Below are positions 15,224 to 23,821 of a stretch of DNA of 64,000 nt, piece by piece. This DNA is from Streptomyces megasporus (lineage in GTDB: Bacteria; Actinomycetota; Actinomycetes; Streptomycetales; Streptomycetaceae). The stretch is taken from contig NZ_JODL01000002.1 in NCBI RefSeq assembly GCF_000718985.1, positions 62,001-126,000 on the forward strand, written 5' to 3'. The number at the start of each line of letters is the position of its first letter. The first letter of the stretch is position 1. The notes under the pieces are model-generated. The model was given only the letters and a program-made list of their open reading frames with translations, did not search any database and was not told the DNA's origin. The position numbers and the translations under genes were made by a program.

Positions 15224-17383
15224 TCAGCCCAGGACGGTGAAGGCGCGCGTGGTGCCGGTGAAGGAGCGGACGGCGCCCACCAGGGGCTTGGCGTCGCCGT
15301 GGTAGCGGATGCGGTAGATGCCGGGCTCGACGTCGGCGGGGACGTCCCAGGTGACGGTCACCTTGGAGGCGGCGATCCCGTCGCGCTGCCACCGGAAGGT
15401 GGTCGACCAGTCCCCGTCGTCGGCGACCGTGCGCCAGGCGCCGCCCTCGGTCCGCTCCACCCGCAGGTAGGTGCTGCCCCGGTGGAGGTCGTTGCCCGGG
15501 TGGGCGCCGGCGAACACGGCGGTCACCCGTTCGCCCGCCCGGCAGCTCTCCCGCGGCTGGGTCAGGACGTCGCCGAAGGAGCGTCCGAGCTGCGGCGCGT
15601 CCAGCACGATCGGGGGCTGGAGGGCGAGGGCCCGTCCGGAGAGGTCGGGCGGCGGCGTCCCGGCCGGCAGGTCCCGTCCGTCGCGCATGGCCCGCGCCAG
15701 CCGCGCCGCCGTCTGCTGGAGGGCGGGGAGCTGCCAGCGGCCGAAGAGGGTGCTGCCGCCTTCGTAGTGCTGGGCGTCGTACTCCTCGGGCGTGGTGACG
15801 TAGTGGAAGTAGGAGTTGGCGTAGCCCGCCACCAGGACGTCGTCCAGGTCGGAGCCCGTGATGCCCGCGACGGTGCGGCGCAGGCGCAGCCCCGCCGCGA
15901 TGGTGACCTCGCCCGGCACGCCGATCAGGTACAGCCGGCCGATCCGCACCAGTTGGACGGGGACGATCTCCTGCACCCAGGGGAGGATCCGGTTCATCTC
16001 CCCGATGGGCACCGCGATCGCCTTGGGGGCGTGGGCGTCGCGGAGTTCGGGCGAGACGGTGTAGATCACCGAGTGGGAGATCGCGTCCCACAGCGGGTTC
16101 TCGCCCTCGGTGAAGCCCGGGAACGCCGGACCGTCCTCCAGGCTGCCCGCCGCCATGGCCGCGCCGACCGCGGGCTTGGCGGTCCGGTGGGTGCGCCCGT
16201 CGCCGGTGAACTCCGGTTCCACGGTGACGTCGGAGAGGTCCACGTACACCAACCGGGAGTCCACGCCTCCGGTCAAGGGGGTGCCGGGGCGCTCCAATTG
16301 GCGGGCGGCGGCCTCGTACTGGCGCAGGCCGAGCCGGCGGGTGCGTTCGAAGTCCTCCGGTGTGGTGGGCGGTCTCAGGTCGAGGTTGGGTGACATGTCG
16401 CCGGCGTTGGTCTGCGCGAAGGCGCAGATCACCTCGGGGGCGGTGTCGGCCAGGTAGTCCGCGCCGGACACCTCGCGCTCCCAGTGGTAGGCCGCGTAGC
16501 CCTTGTTGTCGGCGCTGACGAGGCGGTTGTCGCCGGACATGCTGGTGCAGTGCGTGGCGAACCAGTTGACCGCCCCCACCAGCCTCCCGTGCCGCTCGAC
16601 GCGCAGCAGTGTGGTCAGCGGGTCGATGGCGTCGGGGAAGTGCGCCGTGATGTCGGCGGGGTTGCGGTCGAAGGCCGCGCGGGAGCGGTTGACGCTCGCG
16701 TCGCGCAGCTCGCCGCGGGAGAGGGTCAGGTCGGACGGGGCCAGGTCGGCGTGGGCCCGCCCGACCGCCTCGACGATGCCGCGGACGACGGCGTCGAAGG
16801 TCTTGGCGTGGAAGCCGAGCGTGGTGAGGTTGTACAGCAGGTGGTGGGAGTGGCCGCCCGGCCCGGCGTGGGTGTGGGTGGCGGTGATCATGGTGTTCCG
16901 GGCGGTGTAGAGGTCGCCGTACCGTTCGGCGAGGGCGCGCAGCACCGCCTGGTGCACGCTGGAGAAGATCATGGGGGAGTCGACCACGACCAGGGCCACC
17001 CGCTCGCCCGCGGCGCCGTTCGGGGTCCGTTCGGCGACGACGAAGGCGCGAGCCCGCAGCCGGGTGTGGAGGCCCTCGGCCTGCTGGTCGGTCCGTCCGT
17101 AGCCCATCAGGCCGACCTCGGCCACCTCGCCGGTGGCGTCCGCGATGCCGCGGCCCACCAGGTACGAGCCCGCTCCCCGCGCGTCGGCGGGCGTCCGCGT
17201 GGGCGTCCGCGTGGGCGTCCGCCCGGCGGCGGACGCCGGGGAGAGCGGCAGGCCGGCCATGCCGAGGCCGGCCGTGACGGCCCCGGCGCGCAGCACACCG
17301 CGGCGGCTGCTGCCCGGCGGCCGGGTCGCTTCGTCGGGGGATCGGTCGGACGACGTCTGCCGCTGGGCTCGGGGATCGCTCAC
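15224..17383 (-). CDS. Neutral/alkaline ceramidase, secreted (Tat)
   Basis: 719 residues. The N-terminus SSRRGVLRAGAVTAGLGMAG is a twin-arginine signal. The catalytic domain shows NTMITATHTHAGPGGHSHHL (zinc His ligands), THCTSMSGDNRLVSADNKGY and CAFAQTNAGDMSPN (the NxGDxSPN motif of neutral ceramidases), then a C-terminal Ig-like domain. It hydrolyses the amide bond of ceramides outside the cell. GTG 17383 is preceded by GAGGAG. Near residue 55 a short TPTRTPTRTP stretch is encoded by a 12-bp tandem repeat around 17190-17225. Confidence 0.93.
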   Translation of the reverse strand: MSDPRAQRQTSSDRSPDEATRPPGSSRRGVLRAGAVTAGLGMAGLPLSPASAAGRTPTRTPTRTPADARGAGSYLVGRGIADATGEVAEVGLMGYGRTDQQAEGLHTRLRARAFVVAERTPNGAAGERVALVVVDSPMIFSSVHQAVLRALAERYGDLYTARNTMITATHTHAGPGGHSHHLLYNLTTLGFHAKTFDAVVRGIVEAVGRAHADLAPSDLTLSRGELRDASVNRSRAAFDRNPADITAHFPDAIDPLTTLLRVERHGRLVGAVNWFATHCTSMSGDNRLVSADNKGYAAYHWEREVSGADYLADTAPEVICAFAQTNAGDMSPNLDLRPPTTPEDFERTRRLGLRQYEAAARQLERPGTPLTGGVDSRLVYVDLSDVTVEPEFTGDGRTHRTAKPAVGAAMAAGSLEDGPAFPGFTEGENPLWDAISHSVIYTVSPELRDAHAPKAIAVPIGEMNRILPWVQEIVPVQLVRIGRLYLIGVPGEVTIAAGLRLRRTVAGITGSDLDDVLVAGYANSYFHYVTTPEEYDAQHYEGGSTLFGRWQLPALQQTAARLARAMRDGRDLPAGTPPPDLSGRALALQPPIVLDAPQLGRSFGDVLTQPRESCRAGERVTAVFAGAHPGNDLHRGSTYLRVERTEGGAWRTVADDGDWSTTFRWQRDGIAASKVTVTWDVPADVEPGIYRIRYHGDAKPLVGAVRSFTGTTRAFTVLG

Positions 17384-17625
17384 CTGCGCTCCTCACGGTG
17401 CTTCTCGTGCCGCCTGGGGGGTTACCGCCGGTTTACCGGTGGACGATGTGAGCATGACAGCCACGGAGTGCGCGGGCAATCCGTCGGTGGAGGCGACGTG
17501 AACCGGCCCCGACCACCCCGAGCGGGCGGCCGAGGCCGGTTCCGGACGTCCGGCTCGGCGACGACGCGGAAGGGGGAACGCGGAAGAAGGAGGAGGTGAG
17601 AAGGGGGAGGGGCGCTACGAGGCGG

Positions 17626-18213
17626 TCACCACACGTCGCCGTCGCGCCAGTCGCAGACCAGCACGCGGGTCGGGTCCAGGCGTGCCGTCACCGGCAGGAC
17701 GAAGACACCGCCGTCGTCCCCCTCGGTGCGGACCACGCCCGTGGGCGTGAGCACCGCGGTCGGGCCCTGCCAGCGCTGCCAGCCGCGCGAGGCGTAGAAG
17801 TCCAGCGCGTCCTCGGCGGAACTCAGCGCCCCCACCTCGTACGCGCCGCGGATCACCCGCTCCAGCGCCTCCAGCACGGCCTTGCCGTGCCCGAGCCCAC
17901 GCCGGTCGGAGCGGACCCCGACGCCTTCGAGGTAGCCCGCCCGCAGCGCTCGTCCGCCGTGCAGCAGCCGCCGCTGGACCAGCGAGCCGTGCCCGACCAG
18001 CTCGGACTCCTCCCACACCAGGGCGTGCACGCCCCCCAGGCAGTGCTCCCAGTCCTGGTCGCCGAAGTCTCCCTCGAAGGCCTCGTCGAGCAGTTTCCGG
18101 ACCGCCTCGCGGGTGGCGGTGTCCAGATCGGCCGTGTGGAGGGTCTGGACGGTTCGCGTGTTTCCGGCGTTTCCGGTGTTCTCACTGGTGCTGGTGGTGC
18201 GGACCTCGGTCAT
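17626..18213 (-). CDS. aac(2'): AAC(2')-like aminoglycoside N-acetyltransferase (GNAT)
   Basis: 195 residues. Close block-for-block resemblance to mycobacterial AAC(2')-I enzymes: VQTLHTADLDTATREAVRKL, DWEHCLGGVHALVWEESELV, VQRRLLHGGRALRAGYLEGV, VIRGAYEVGALSSAEDALDF, YASRGWQRWQGPTAVLTPTG and the C-terminal VCDWRDGDVW. These enzymes acetylate the 2'-amine of aminoglycosides using acetyl-CoA, and some may have other natural substrates. The N-terminus is a Thr/Ser/Asn-rich extension. ATG 18213 is preferred because AGG lies nine bases upstream; ATG 18222 is possible. Confidence 0.88.
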   Translation of the reverse strand: MTEVRTTSTSENTGNAGNTRTVQTLHTADLDTATREAVRKLLDEAFEGDFGDQDWEHCLGGVHALVWEESELVGHGSLVQRRLLHGGRALRAGYLEGVGVRSDRRGLGHGKAVLEALERVIRGAYEVGALSSAEDALDFYASRGWQRWQGPTAVLTPTGVVRTEGDDGGVFVLPVTARLDPTRVLVCDWRDGDVW

Positions 18214-18290
18214 GCGCGCCATCCTGGCAGCACGAACCCCCGTCCGTCACCGTTTCGAAGGCGACGGACGGGGAACGACGGAGGGCCGCC

Positions 18291-18437
18291 TCAGCGGCGC
18301 CCGCGGAACCTGCTCAGCGCACGCTTGGCCTCGGCGCGCTTGCGCGGGTCGGAGGCGACCCGCTTGGCCTGCGCGGTCAGTCGGCGCCCCTGCGGGGTGC
18401 GGGCGAACGCGGCGATCTTGCTCAGGATGCCCGGCAC
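18291..18437 (-). CDS. Small basic hypothetical protein (48 aa)
   Basis: 48 residues from GTG 18437, preceded by a strong GGAGGAACC site: PGILSKIAAFARTPQGRRLT and then a basic helix ending RALSRFRGRR. It is probably amphipathic and nucleic-acid- or membrane-associated, similar to short proteins conserved in many actinomycetes. Function unknown. Confidence 0.65.
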   Translation of the reverse strand: MPGILSKIAAFARTPQGRRLTAQAKRVASDPRKRAEAKRALSRFRGRR

Positions 18438-18681
18438 GGTTCCTCCAAGTGGTCGTGCGTGCCCGGCGGGCGGACACACGAACGGTGATGGTGCTGTCTG
18501 CCTCCTACCCCCGAGGGTGCGGCTGATGTCAGCTCGTCGACCGTCCGGGGGAGGCGGCCCGGAACCGGTTCCGGCGCCGGACGGGGGCGCCCGTTCATCC
18601 CCTTGGCCACTGTTCCGGGGCGTACCCGCCCGCTCTAGGATGAGGCGCGGTTCGCAACGGCGCGGACGGGAGGGAGGAGCG

Positions 18682-19743
18682 GTGAAACGTCCCACGATGG
18701 TGGACATCGCCCGTCGTGCGGGGGTGACCAAGAGCGCGGTGTCCTTCGCGCTCAACGGCCGACCGGGGGTGTCGGAGACGACCCGCGCCAGGGTGCTGGC
18801 CATCGCGGACGAACTGGGCTGGCAGCCCAACAGCGCGGCCAGGGCCCTGTCGGACGGCAAGGCCGGCGCGTTCGGCCTGGTCGTGGACCGCCCGGCCCGC
18901 TCCCTGGGCATCGAACCGTTCTTCATGCAACTCCTCTCCGGCATCCAGAGCGAGCTGTCCGAGGACGGCACCTCCCTGCTGTTCACCGTCGCCGCCGGCG
19001 TCGAGGCGGAGACGGCCGCCTACCGGACCTGGTGGGCGCAGCGCAAGGTCGACGGCGTCTTCCTCGTCGACATGCGCGTCGACGACCCCAGGGTGCGCGC
19101 ACTGGAGGAACTGCGCCTGCCCGCCGTGGTGATCGGCTCGCCCGGCGCCGCCGGAAGCCTGCCCACGGTGTGGAGCGACGACGCGGCGGGGGTGCGCACC
19201 GCCGTGACCCACCTGGCCGACCTGGGCCACCGCTCGATCGCGCACGTCACCGGCCCCGCCGACCTGCGACACTCCGTCACCCGCGCCGAGGCGTTCACCG
19301 CCGCGACCGCCGAACGGGGCGTCACCGGGCGGAACGTCGAGGCCGACTACAGCGGCGAACAGGGATTCGCGGCCACCCGAGCCCTGCTGGAGGGCGACGA
19401 ACGCCCCACCGCGATCCTGTACGACAACGACGTGATGGCCGTCTCCGGACTGAGCGCCGCCCAGAGCCTGGGCGTCCGTGTCCCCGACGAACTCTCCCTG
19501 GTGGCGTGGGACGACTCTCCTCTGTGCGAACTGGTCCACCCCGGTCTGACCGCCCTCCGCCGCGACATCGCCGCCTACGGGGCGCTGGCGGCCCGTCACC
19601 TGCGCGACGTGGCGAGCGGACGGACCGTCGAACACCGCCGGATACCCGACGCCACCCTCACCGTCCGCGACAGCACCGCCGCCCCCACCCCCGACGACAC
19701 GGCGGTCTTCTCCAAGGCGCTCGGCCGGAAGCCGCGCCGGTGA
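18682..19743 (+). CDS. LacI-family transcriptional regulator
   Basis: 353 residues. The N-terminal HTH and hinge are clear: PTMVDIARRAGVTKSAVSFA, NGRPGVSETTRARVLAIADE and LGWQPNSAARALSDG. The periplasmic-binding-like effector domain follows (FGLVVDRPARSLGIEPFF..., ILYDNDVMAVSGLSAAQSLG, LVAWDDSPLCELVHPGLT). GTG 18682 lies behind GGGAGGAGCG. No sugar operon is adjacent, so the effector and targets are unknown; neighbours are unrelated or convergent. Confidence 0.92.
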   Translation: MKRPTMVDIARRAGVTKSAVSFALNGRPGVSETTRARVLAIADELGWQPNSAARALSDGKAGAFGLVVDRPARSLGIEPFFMQLLSGIQSELSEDGTSLLFTVAAGVEAETAAYRTWWAQRKVDGVFLVDMRVDDPRVRALEELRLPAVVIGSPGAAGSLPTVWSDDAAGVRTAVTHLADLGHRSIAHVTGPADLRHSVTRAEAFTAATAERGVTGRNVEADYSGEQGFAATRALLEGDERPTAILYDNDVMAVSGLSAAQSLGVRVPDELSLVAWDDSPLCELVHPGLTALRRDIAAYGALAARHLRDVASGRTVEHRRIPDATLTVRDSTAAPTPDDTAVFSKALGRKPRR

Positions 19744-19779
19744 TGACGTCCGGTCCGCGACCGTCGGGCCGGGCGGCCC

Positions 19780-20712
19780 CTAACCGACGAGCCGTTTGCG
19801 CCAGTCCAGCGGTGTGACCTCGATGGCGTGATCGGGGATGCCGTTCCACTTCACCGACAGTCCGGCCGCCACGAGGGCCGCCACGACCTCCCGTCCGATC
19901 GCCGCCGTCGTCTCCGGTGAGCCGTCGAAACCGCCGTACTGGAGGCTCAGCCCGTACCCGGCCGCGGCCGAGTCCGTGTTCTGGGAGTGGAAGTAGACGA
20001 AACCGCGGGAGCCCGGCGATGCTTCCCCGCCGATCTCCGCATGCCCGCAGGTGGGGCAGCAGGTGAAGTCCTCCCGCGCCGTGATGCCCGCCCCCTCCAG
20101 CGCCTCGAAGGCCCGGGTGACCCGTTCCGGGTCCGTCTCGCCCTCCCAACCGGCCTGTTCCTCGACGCGCTCCAGCCACATCCGGTCGACCAACACTCGC
20201 GCCTGTTCCGGGGAGATCGGCGGAGGGGCGTCCTCGCGGGTCAGGTATTCCCGCGCGTACTCCTGTGCGAACTCGGTCAGTTCCGCCCGGGTGGCGTAGC
20301 CGGCGACGAGCATCTCGCGGAGGAGACCTTCGAGTCCCTCGTGCTCCTCGTCGGCGAGTTCGAGAGGAGGCACATCCGGCGCCGGCCCCAGATCCAGCGG
20401 AGCCCACTCCAAGCCGGAATCCCAGCCACCCTCCCGACGTGCCCAGCCGGTCATGGCCGCGACCACCCGCTCCGGGGCGTCGAGTTCCACCCGGAAATGT
20501 CGATCCGGCCCACCGTCGCGGTGCTCCAGCTCGTACCCTTCCTCCTCCTTGTGCCGCACCTGGGCGAAAACCTCGGGCAGGTCGGGAATCCGCTGCACCA
20601 CCAAGTAGTTGTCGCCCCGGCCACCGATCCGGCGAACCAGCCCGGCGAACTCCTCGGCGGTGGGCCGGACGTGCCGCTCCCCGCGCTCCGTCCGTACCGT
20701 GATCTCAAGCAT
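19780..20712 (-). CDS. Hypothetical protein of the DUF6891 type
   Basis: 310 residues from ATG 20712. The N-terminal third (LEITVRTERGERHVRPTAEE...DNYLVVQRIPDLPEVFAQVRH) resembles an immunity-like beta-rich domain found in actinomycetes; the C-terminal part has CCPTCGHAEIGGE, SRGFVYFHSQNTDSAAAGYG and LSVKWNGIPDHAIEVTPLDW typical of DUF6891. It is acidic, soluble, without a signal. It could be a toxin-immunity-type protein, but no toxin gene is nearby. Function unknown. Confidence 0.7.
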   Translation of the reverse strand: MLEITVRTERGERHVRPTAEEFAGLVRRIGGRGDNYLVVQRIPDLPEVFAQVRHKEEEGYELEHRDGGPDRHFRVELDAPERVVAAMTGWARREGGWDSGLEWAPLDLGPAPDVPPLELADEEHEGLEGLLREMLVAGYATRAELTEFAQEYAREYLTREDAPPPISPEQARVLVDRMWLERVEEQAGWEGETDPERVTRAFEALEGAGITAREDFTCCPTCGHAEIGGEASPGSRGFVYFHSQNTDSAAAGYGLSLQYGGFDGSPETTAAIGREVVAALVAAGLSVKWNGIPDHAIEVTPLDWRKRLVG

Positions 20713-20769
20713 GCCGCCCACCCTGGCACAGGCCACCGACAATGCGGTGTGGTGGCGGCCCGTGCGACG

Positions 20770-22320
20770 TCACCTGGGGCTTCGAGGCGTCCCGGTGGGC
20801 GTCCCCAGTCGCTGTACCTCGGCGTAGGACAGAGCCTCCTGGTCCGCCGACCGCCCGTCCCGGACGGCCGTCGCGGTGGCCACGGCCACCGCCAGGGCCC
20901 TGCGGTACAGCAGCGAACCGAGGCTGATCCTGCGCACGCCCAACGCGGCCAACTCGGAGAGGGAGGGACCGGCCGGCGTGTACAGGATGTTCAGCGGCAC
21001 CACGAGGGACGCCGTCAGCGCGGCGATCTCGTCCGGGTCCGACAGCCCCGGCACGAACACCCCGTCCGCACCGGCCTGTTCGTAGAGGGCGAGGCGCGTC
21101 GCGGTCTCCTCCTTCCGGCGGCCCGACCAGTGGGTGTCGGTACGCGCGTTCACGAACAGCGCGGGAACGGCGGCCTTGACGGCGGCGATCTTCTCGGCGT
21201 GCAGCCCCACGGGGGCGAGCGTTCCGTCGGGGCGGCCGTCTTCGAGGTTGATCCCCGCCGCGCCCGCCTCGTACAGCTTCCGGGCCAGCTCGGCCACGTC
21301 CGCCACGTCGTCGCTGAAGCCGCCTTCGGCGTCGACGGTGAACAGGAAGGAACCCCGTCCGAGTCGGCGGGCCAGCGCCACGGTCGCGTCGACGGTGGCG
21401 GCGGCCCCGTCCGGCAGGCCGGCGGCCGCGGCCACGCCCAGGCTGGTGGTGCCGACGGCGGCGAAGCCCTGAGCTGCCAGAGCGGCGGCGGAGGCGTGGT
21501 CCCAGGCGTTGGGCAGCAGCAGGGGGGTGGCCTGGTGGTGGAGGCGGGCGAAGGGGGTGAGCGGACGCCCGCGCAGGCCGTCGGCCAGAGCGAGGGCATG
21601 GGTGCGGCCGGGGCAGACGCGGGGTGGGGCGCCGAACGCGAGGGGCACCGGGTGCGCGCGGTTGGCGGTCGCGAGATCGAGGAGGACCACGTCGCCCTCG
21701 GCGATCTCCCGGCCCGCGACCCGGGTGGCCCTGGCGGCGACGCGACGCATGACCCGTATCGGGGGAGAATCCCGGAGCACCCGAGCCGGTGGCACGTCGC
21801 CGCTGTCGGCCGTGGCCTCGACCAGCGCGGCCGTCGCCTCGCACGCCTGGACCAGCAACCCGATGCGGTTGGCGGCGGCCTCCAGAGCGGCTTCGCTCTT
21901 CGGCCCCGGCACCAGTCGCTCCACCAGCCGGGCCACCGCCTCGTCCGCCGCCGCGTCACCACCCCCGAAGTAGGCTCCGGCCACCACGATCACCGCCTCC
22001 GCCACCGCTGTGGGCTCCGGCATCCCCAGGGCTTCGGCGAGGGTACGCACCACCCGCGCCCGGGGCTCTCCCTCCGGCTCCGCGGCTGCCGCCCGCCGTA
22101 GCGAGGCGGGCTCAAGCCGAGCGAGTTCGGCTTCGACCAGGGCCCGGCGCCGCCGGTGCGGCTCCCCGGAGCTGAACCGGGCCACGGTGGCGCGCAGCCA
22201 GGCGACGCTCGCCCCGGCCGGGCCGTCGTCCCCGGCCGGCAGCTCCGGGACGAGCGCCGGGTCGGCGAGCGCCGCCCGCACGTCCGCAGAGCGGTCGAAC
22301 TCGTGCGTGGTGTGTGTCAT
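20770..22320 (-). CDS. Fusion of a compact P450-like domain and an isocitrate lyase/PEP mutase domain
   Basis: 516 residues. Residues 1-250 look like a shortened cytochrome P450: FSSGEPHRRRRALV (HxxxR of helix C), LLVQACEATAALVE at 155-168 (I-helix), RVLRDSPPIRVMRRVA at 180-195 where the ExxR Glu is Arg, and FGAPPRVCPG at 229-238 with heme-ligand Cys236. Residues 258-510 are an ICL/PEP-mutase barrel: TPLLLPNAWDHASAAAL, FTVDAEGGF (Asp330, Glu332), INLEDGRP, FVNARTDTHW. The frame is continuous with no internal stop. Neither activity can be assigned; the barrel may act as a C-C lyase. Confidence 0.8.
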   Translation of the reverse strand: MTHTTHEFDRSADVRAALADPALVPELPAGDDGPAGASVAWLRATVARFSSGEPHRRRRALVEAELARLEPASLRRAAAAEPEGEPRARVVRTLAEALGMPEPTAVAEAVIVVAGAYFGGGDAAADEAVARLVERLVPGPKSEAALEAAANRIGLLVQACEATAALVEATADSGDVPPARVLRDSPPIRVMRRVAARATRVAGREIAEGDVVLLDLATANRAHPVPLAFGAPPRVCPGRTHALALADGLRGRPLTPFARLHHQATPLLLPNAWDHASAAALAAQGFAAVGTTSLGVAAAAGLPDGAAATVDATVALARRLGRGSFLFTVDAEGGFSDDVADVAELARKLYEAGAAGINLEDGRPDGTLAPVGLHAEKIAAVKAAVPALFVNARTDTHWSGRRKEETATRLALYEQAGADGVFVPGLSDPDEIAALTASLVVPLNILYTPAGPSLSELAALGVRRISLGSLLYRRALAVAVATATAVRDGRSADQEALSYAEVQRLGTPTGTPRSPR

Positions 22321-22430
22321 GGGCCCGAAGCTAGGGCCGGAACGGTTCGGTGCCGCCCGAACCGTTCCCGCGCCATCATGTGGCCTTCCTGGCCTTCAAG
22401 ACCGCGCGGGCACCCTCGACGAGGACGGCC

Positions 22431-23321
22431 TCAGCAAGCGGCATGCAGGGCTCCTTCGGTTCGGCAGTCGCGGCAGAGGCCGGGGGTGGCGGCGCGGAAG
22501 GCGCGTTCGCAGCCGTCGCAGGTCTGGAAGGGCAGGACGGCCGGCTTGGCGGGCGGCGGTGGCGGGGCGGGGACGGGGAGGGGTGGTTCGGCGAGGCGGA
22601 AGGCGAGGATGCCGGACGGGCGGGTCCACAGACGGTCGGGGAGTCTGCTGGTGAGCGTCTCGGTGATCAGGGCCGGCTCGACGCCCGCCGCGAGCCACCG
22701 GGCGACGGCCGGAGCGAGTCGGGCCACCTCCGCACCGGACAGGAGCAGCCGGGGATCGACCGTGCGGAGCGAGGCGAGGAGCGCGACCGCCCGTGGATCC
22801 GCCTCGGAGAGCGAGGACGGAGACGGGGACGGAGATGAGGGTGGGGACGGGGCGGATGGTGTGGCGGGCAGCGGCTCGGGTGCCGAAGACGCCTCCGCCC
22901 GTGGCCGCCGGGGGCGGGGCAGAGCCGTGGGGGCCGGGGTGTCTTCCCCGCGTGGGACCCCGCGCGGGACCCTGGGTGGGACATCGTAGAAGTAGGTGCG
23001 CGTGCGGACCCGGCCGCCGGCCCCCTGCACCCGCCGACGCTCCAGGTAGCCGGCCGCCTCCAGCTCCCTCAGCGCTCGGGAGATCAGGACCTCCCCCTCG
23101 GTGAAGTGCTCGCACAGGGCGGCGATGCTCACGGGAGTGCCGTCCGGCAGGGAGGCGATGTAGGCCGCGACACCGATGGTGACCGCGCTTCCTCGCCGCT
23201 GGACAAGGGCGTTGGCGAGGACGGTGAAGTCGGCGGTGAGACGGGTACGGACGTGGGGCACACCGGAGGTGGGTACCCCGGTGTCGGCGCGCGAGGGCGC
23301 GCTAAACTGCGGGTCAGCCAT
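22431..23321 (-). CDS. Helix-turn-helix protein with C-terminal zinc ribbon
   Basis: 296 residues. Residues about 25-110 form a winged HTH of the kind found in many Streptomyces replication- or plasmid-type DNA-binding proteins (VTIGVAAYIASLPDGTPVSI, LISRALRELEAAGYLERRR). A long Pro/Ser linker follows, then a second helical domain (LLSGAEVARLAPAVARWLAA) and a terminal zinc motif CDGCERAF...GLCRDC. It is probably a sequence-specific DNA-binding protein; targets unknown. Confidence 0.75.
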   Translation of the reverse strand: MADPQFSAPSRADTGVPTSGVPHVRTRLTADFTVLANALVQRRGSAVTIGVAAYIASLPDGTPVSIAALCEHFTEGEVLISRALRELEAAGYLERRRVQGAGGRVRTRTYFYDVPPRVPRGVPRGEDTPAPTALPRPRRPRAEASSAPEPLPATPSAPSPPSSPSPSPSSLSEADPRAVALLASLRTVDPRLLLSGAEVARLAPAVARWLAAGVEPALITETLTSRLPDRLWTRPSGILAFRLAEPPLPVPAPPPPPAKPAVLPFQTCDGCERAFRAATPGLCRDCRTEGALHAAC

Positions 23322-23517
23322 CGGGAAGTTGTGCTCTTCCTGATCGGTGAGGCCCTCGGAGCGGGATGGCTGTCCCGGCCGGGGGCCGCATCTTTTTGTG
23401 GTCGTGGTGAACGTAACCGCCCGAATTCCAAACCTGCAAGCCCATCACCCGTCCGGGTGAAGCGAGGGAAGGGTGGGTGGGTGGGGAGTTCTTTCTCCAG
23501 GTTCTTTGGGGGAGTTC

Positions 23518-23559
23518 GTGGTTCACCGGGTCCTCGTGAACAAGGATCCGGTGAACCAC
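23518..23559. repeat. Long inverted repeat, 17-bp arms
   Basis: GTGGTTCACCGGGTCCT (23518-23534) and AGGATCCGGTGAACCAC (23543-23559) pair with a single mismatch around an 8-nt loop. It lies downstream of the DUF397 gene and upstream of the HTH gene, both on the minus strand, so it may be a terminator or an operator. Confidence 0.7.
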
Positions 23560-23605
23560 GGAAGCCCATGACGACCGGTTCCCGACCGACCGGGAGACGG
23601 GCGGA

Positions 23606-23821
23606 TCAGGGACGGTGACGGCTTTTCAACCCACCGACGAAAGAAGCCCAGGACGCCGCCGGGAAAGCCAACACCGGGCCGCCGGGGGCCTTGCTGTCAC
23701 GGACGGGGACGACGCCGGGGAAGCCGTCGGCCACCTCCACGCAGTCGCCACCCGCCTGGTTGCTGTAGCTGCTCCTGCGCCAGGCGGCGCCGCTCGGATC
23801 GGGACGGGACACTCGCTCCAC
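23606..23821 (-). CDS. DUF397 protein
   Basis: 71 residues from GTG 23821, which has GGAGGG upstream inside the end of the preceding gene. WRRSSYSNQAGGDCVEVADG and VPVRDSKAPGGPVLAFPAASWASFV are the classic DUF397 blocks. In Streptomyces, DUF397 proteins are encoded directly after WhiJ-type HTH genes and modulate their action in development. Here the two genes overlap by 125 bp, much more than usual. Confidence 0.92.
   Translation of the reverse strand: MERVSRPDPSGAAWRRSSYSNQAGGDCVEVADGFPGVVPVRDSKAPGGPVLAFPAASWASFVGGLKSRHRP

Noticed and set aside
17190..17225. 12-bp tandem repeat in the ceramidase gene as a regulatory array
   Set aside because: It is in frame, encodes a Thr-Pro-rich linker just after the signal peptide and needs no other explanation.
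23314..23559. 81-codon minus-strand frame over the 17-bp inverted repeat
   Set aside because: It reads through the palindrome, lacks a good start signal and has no recognisable similarity.
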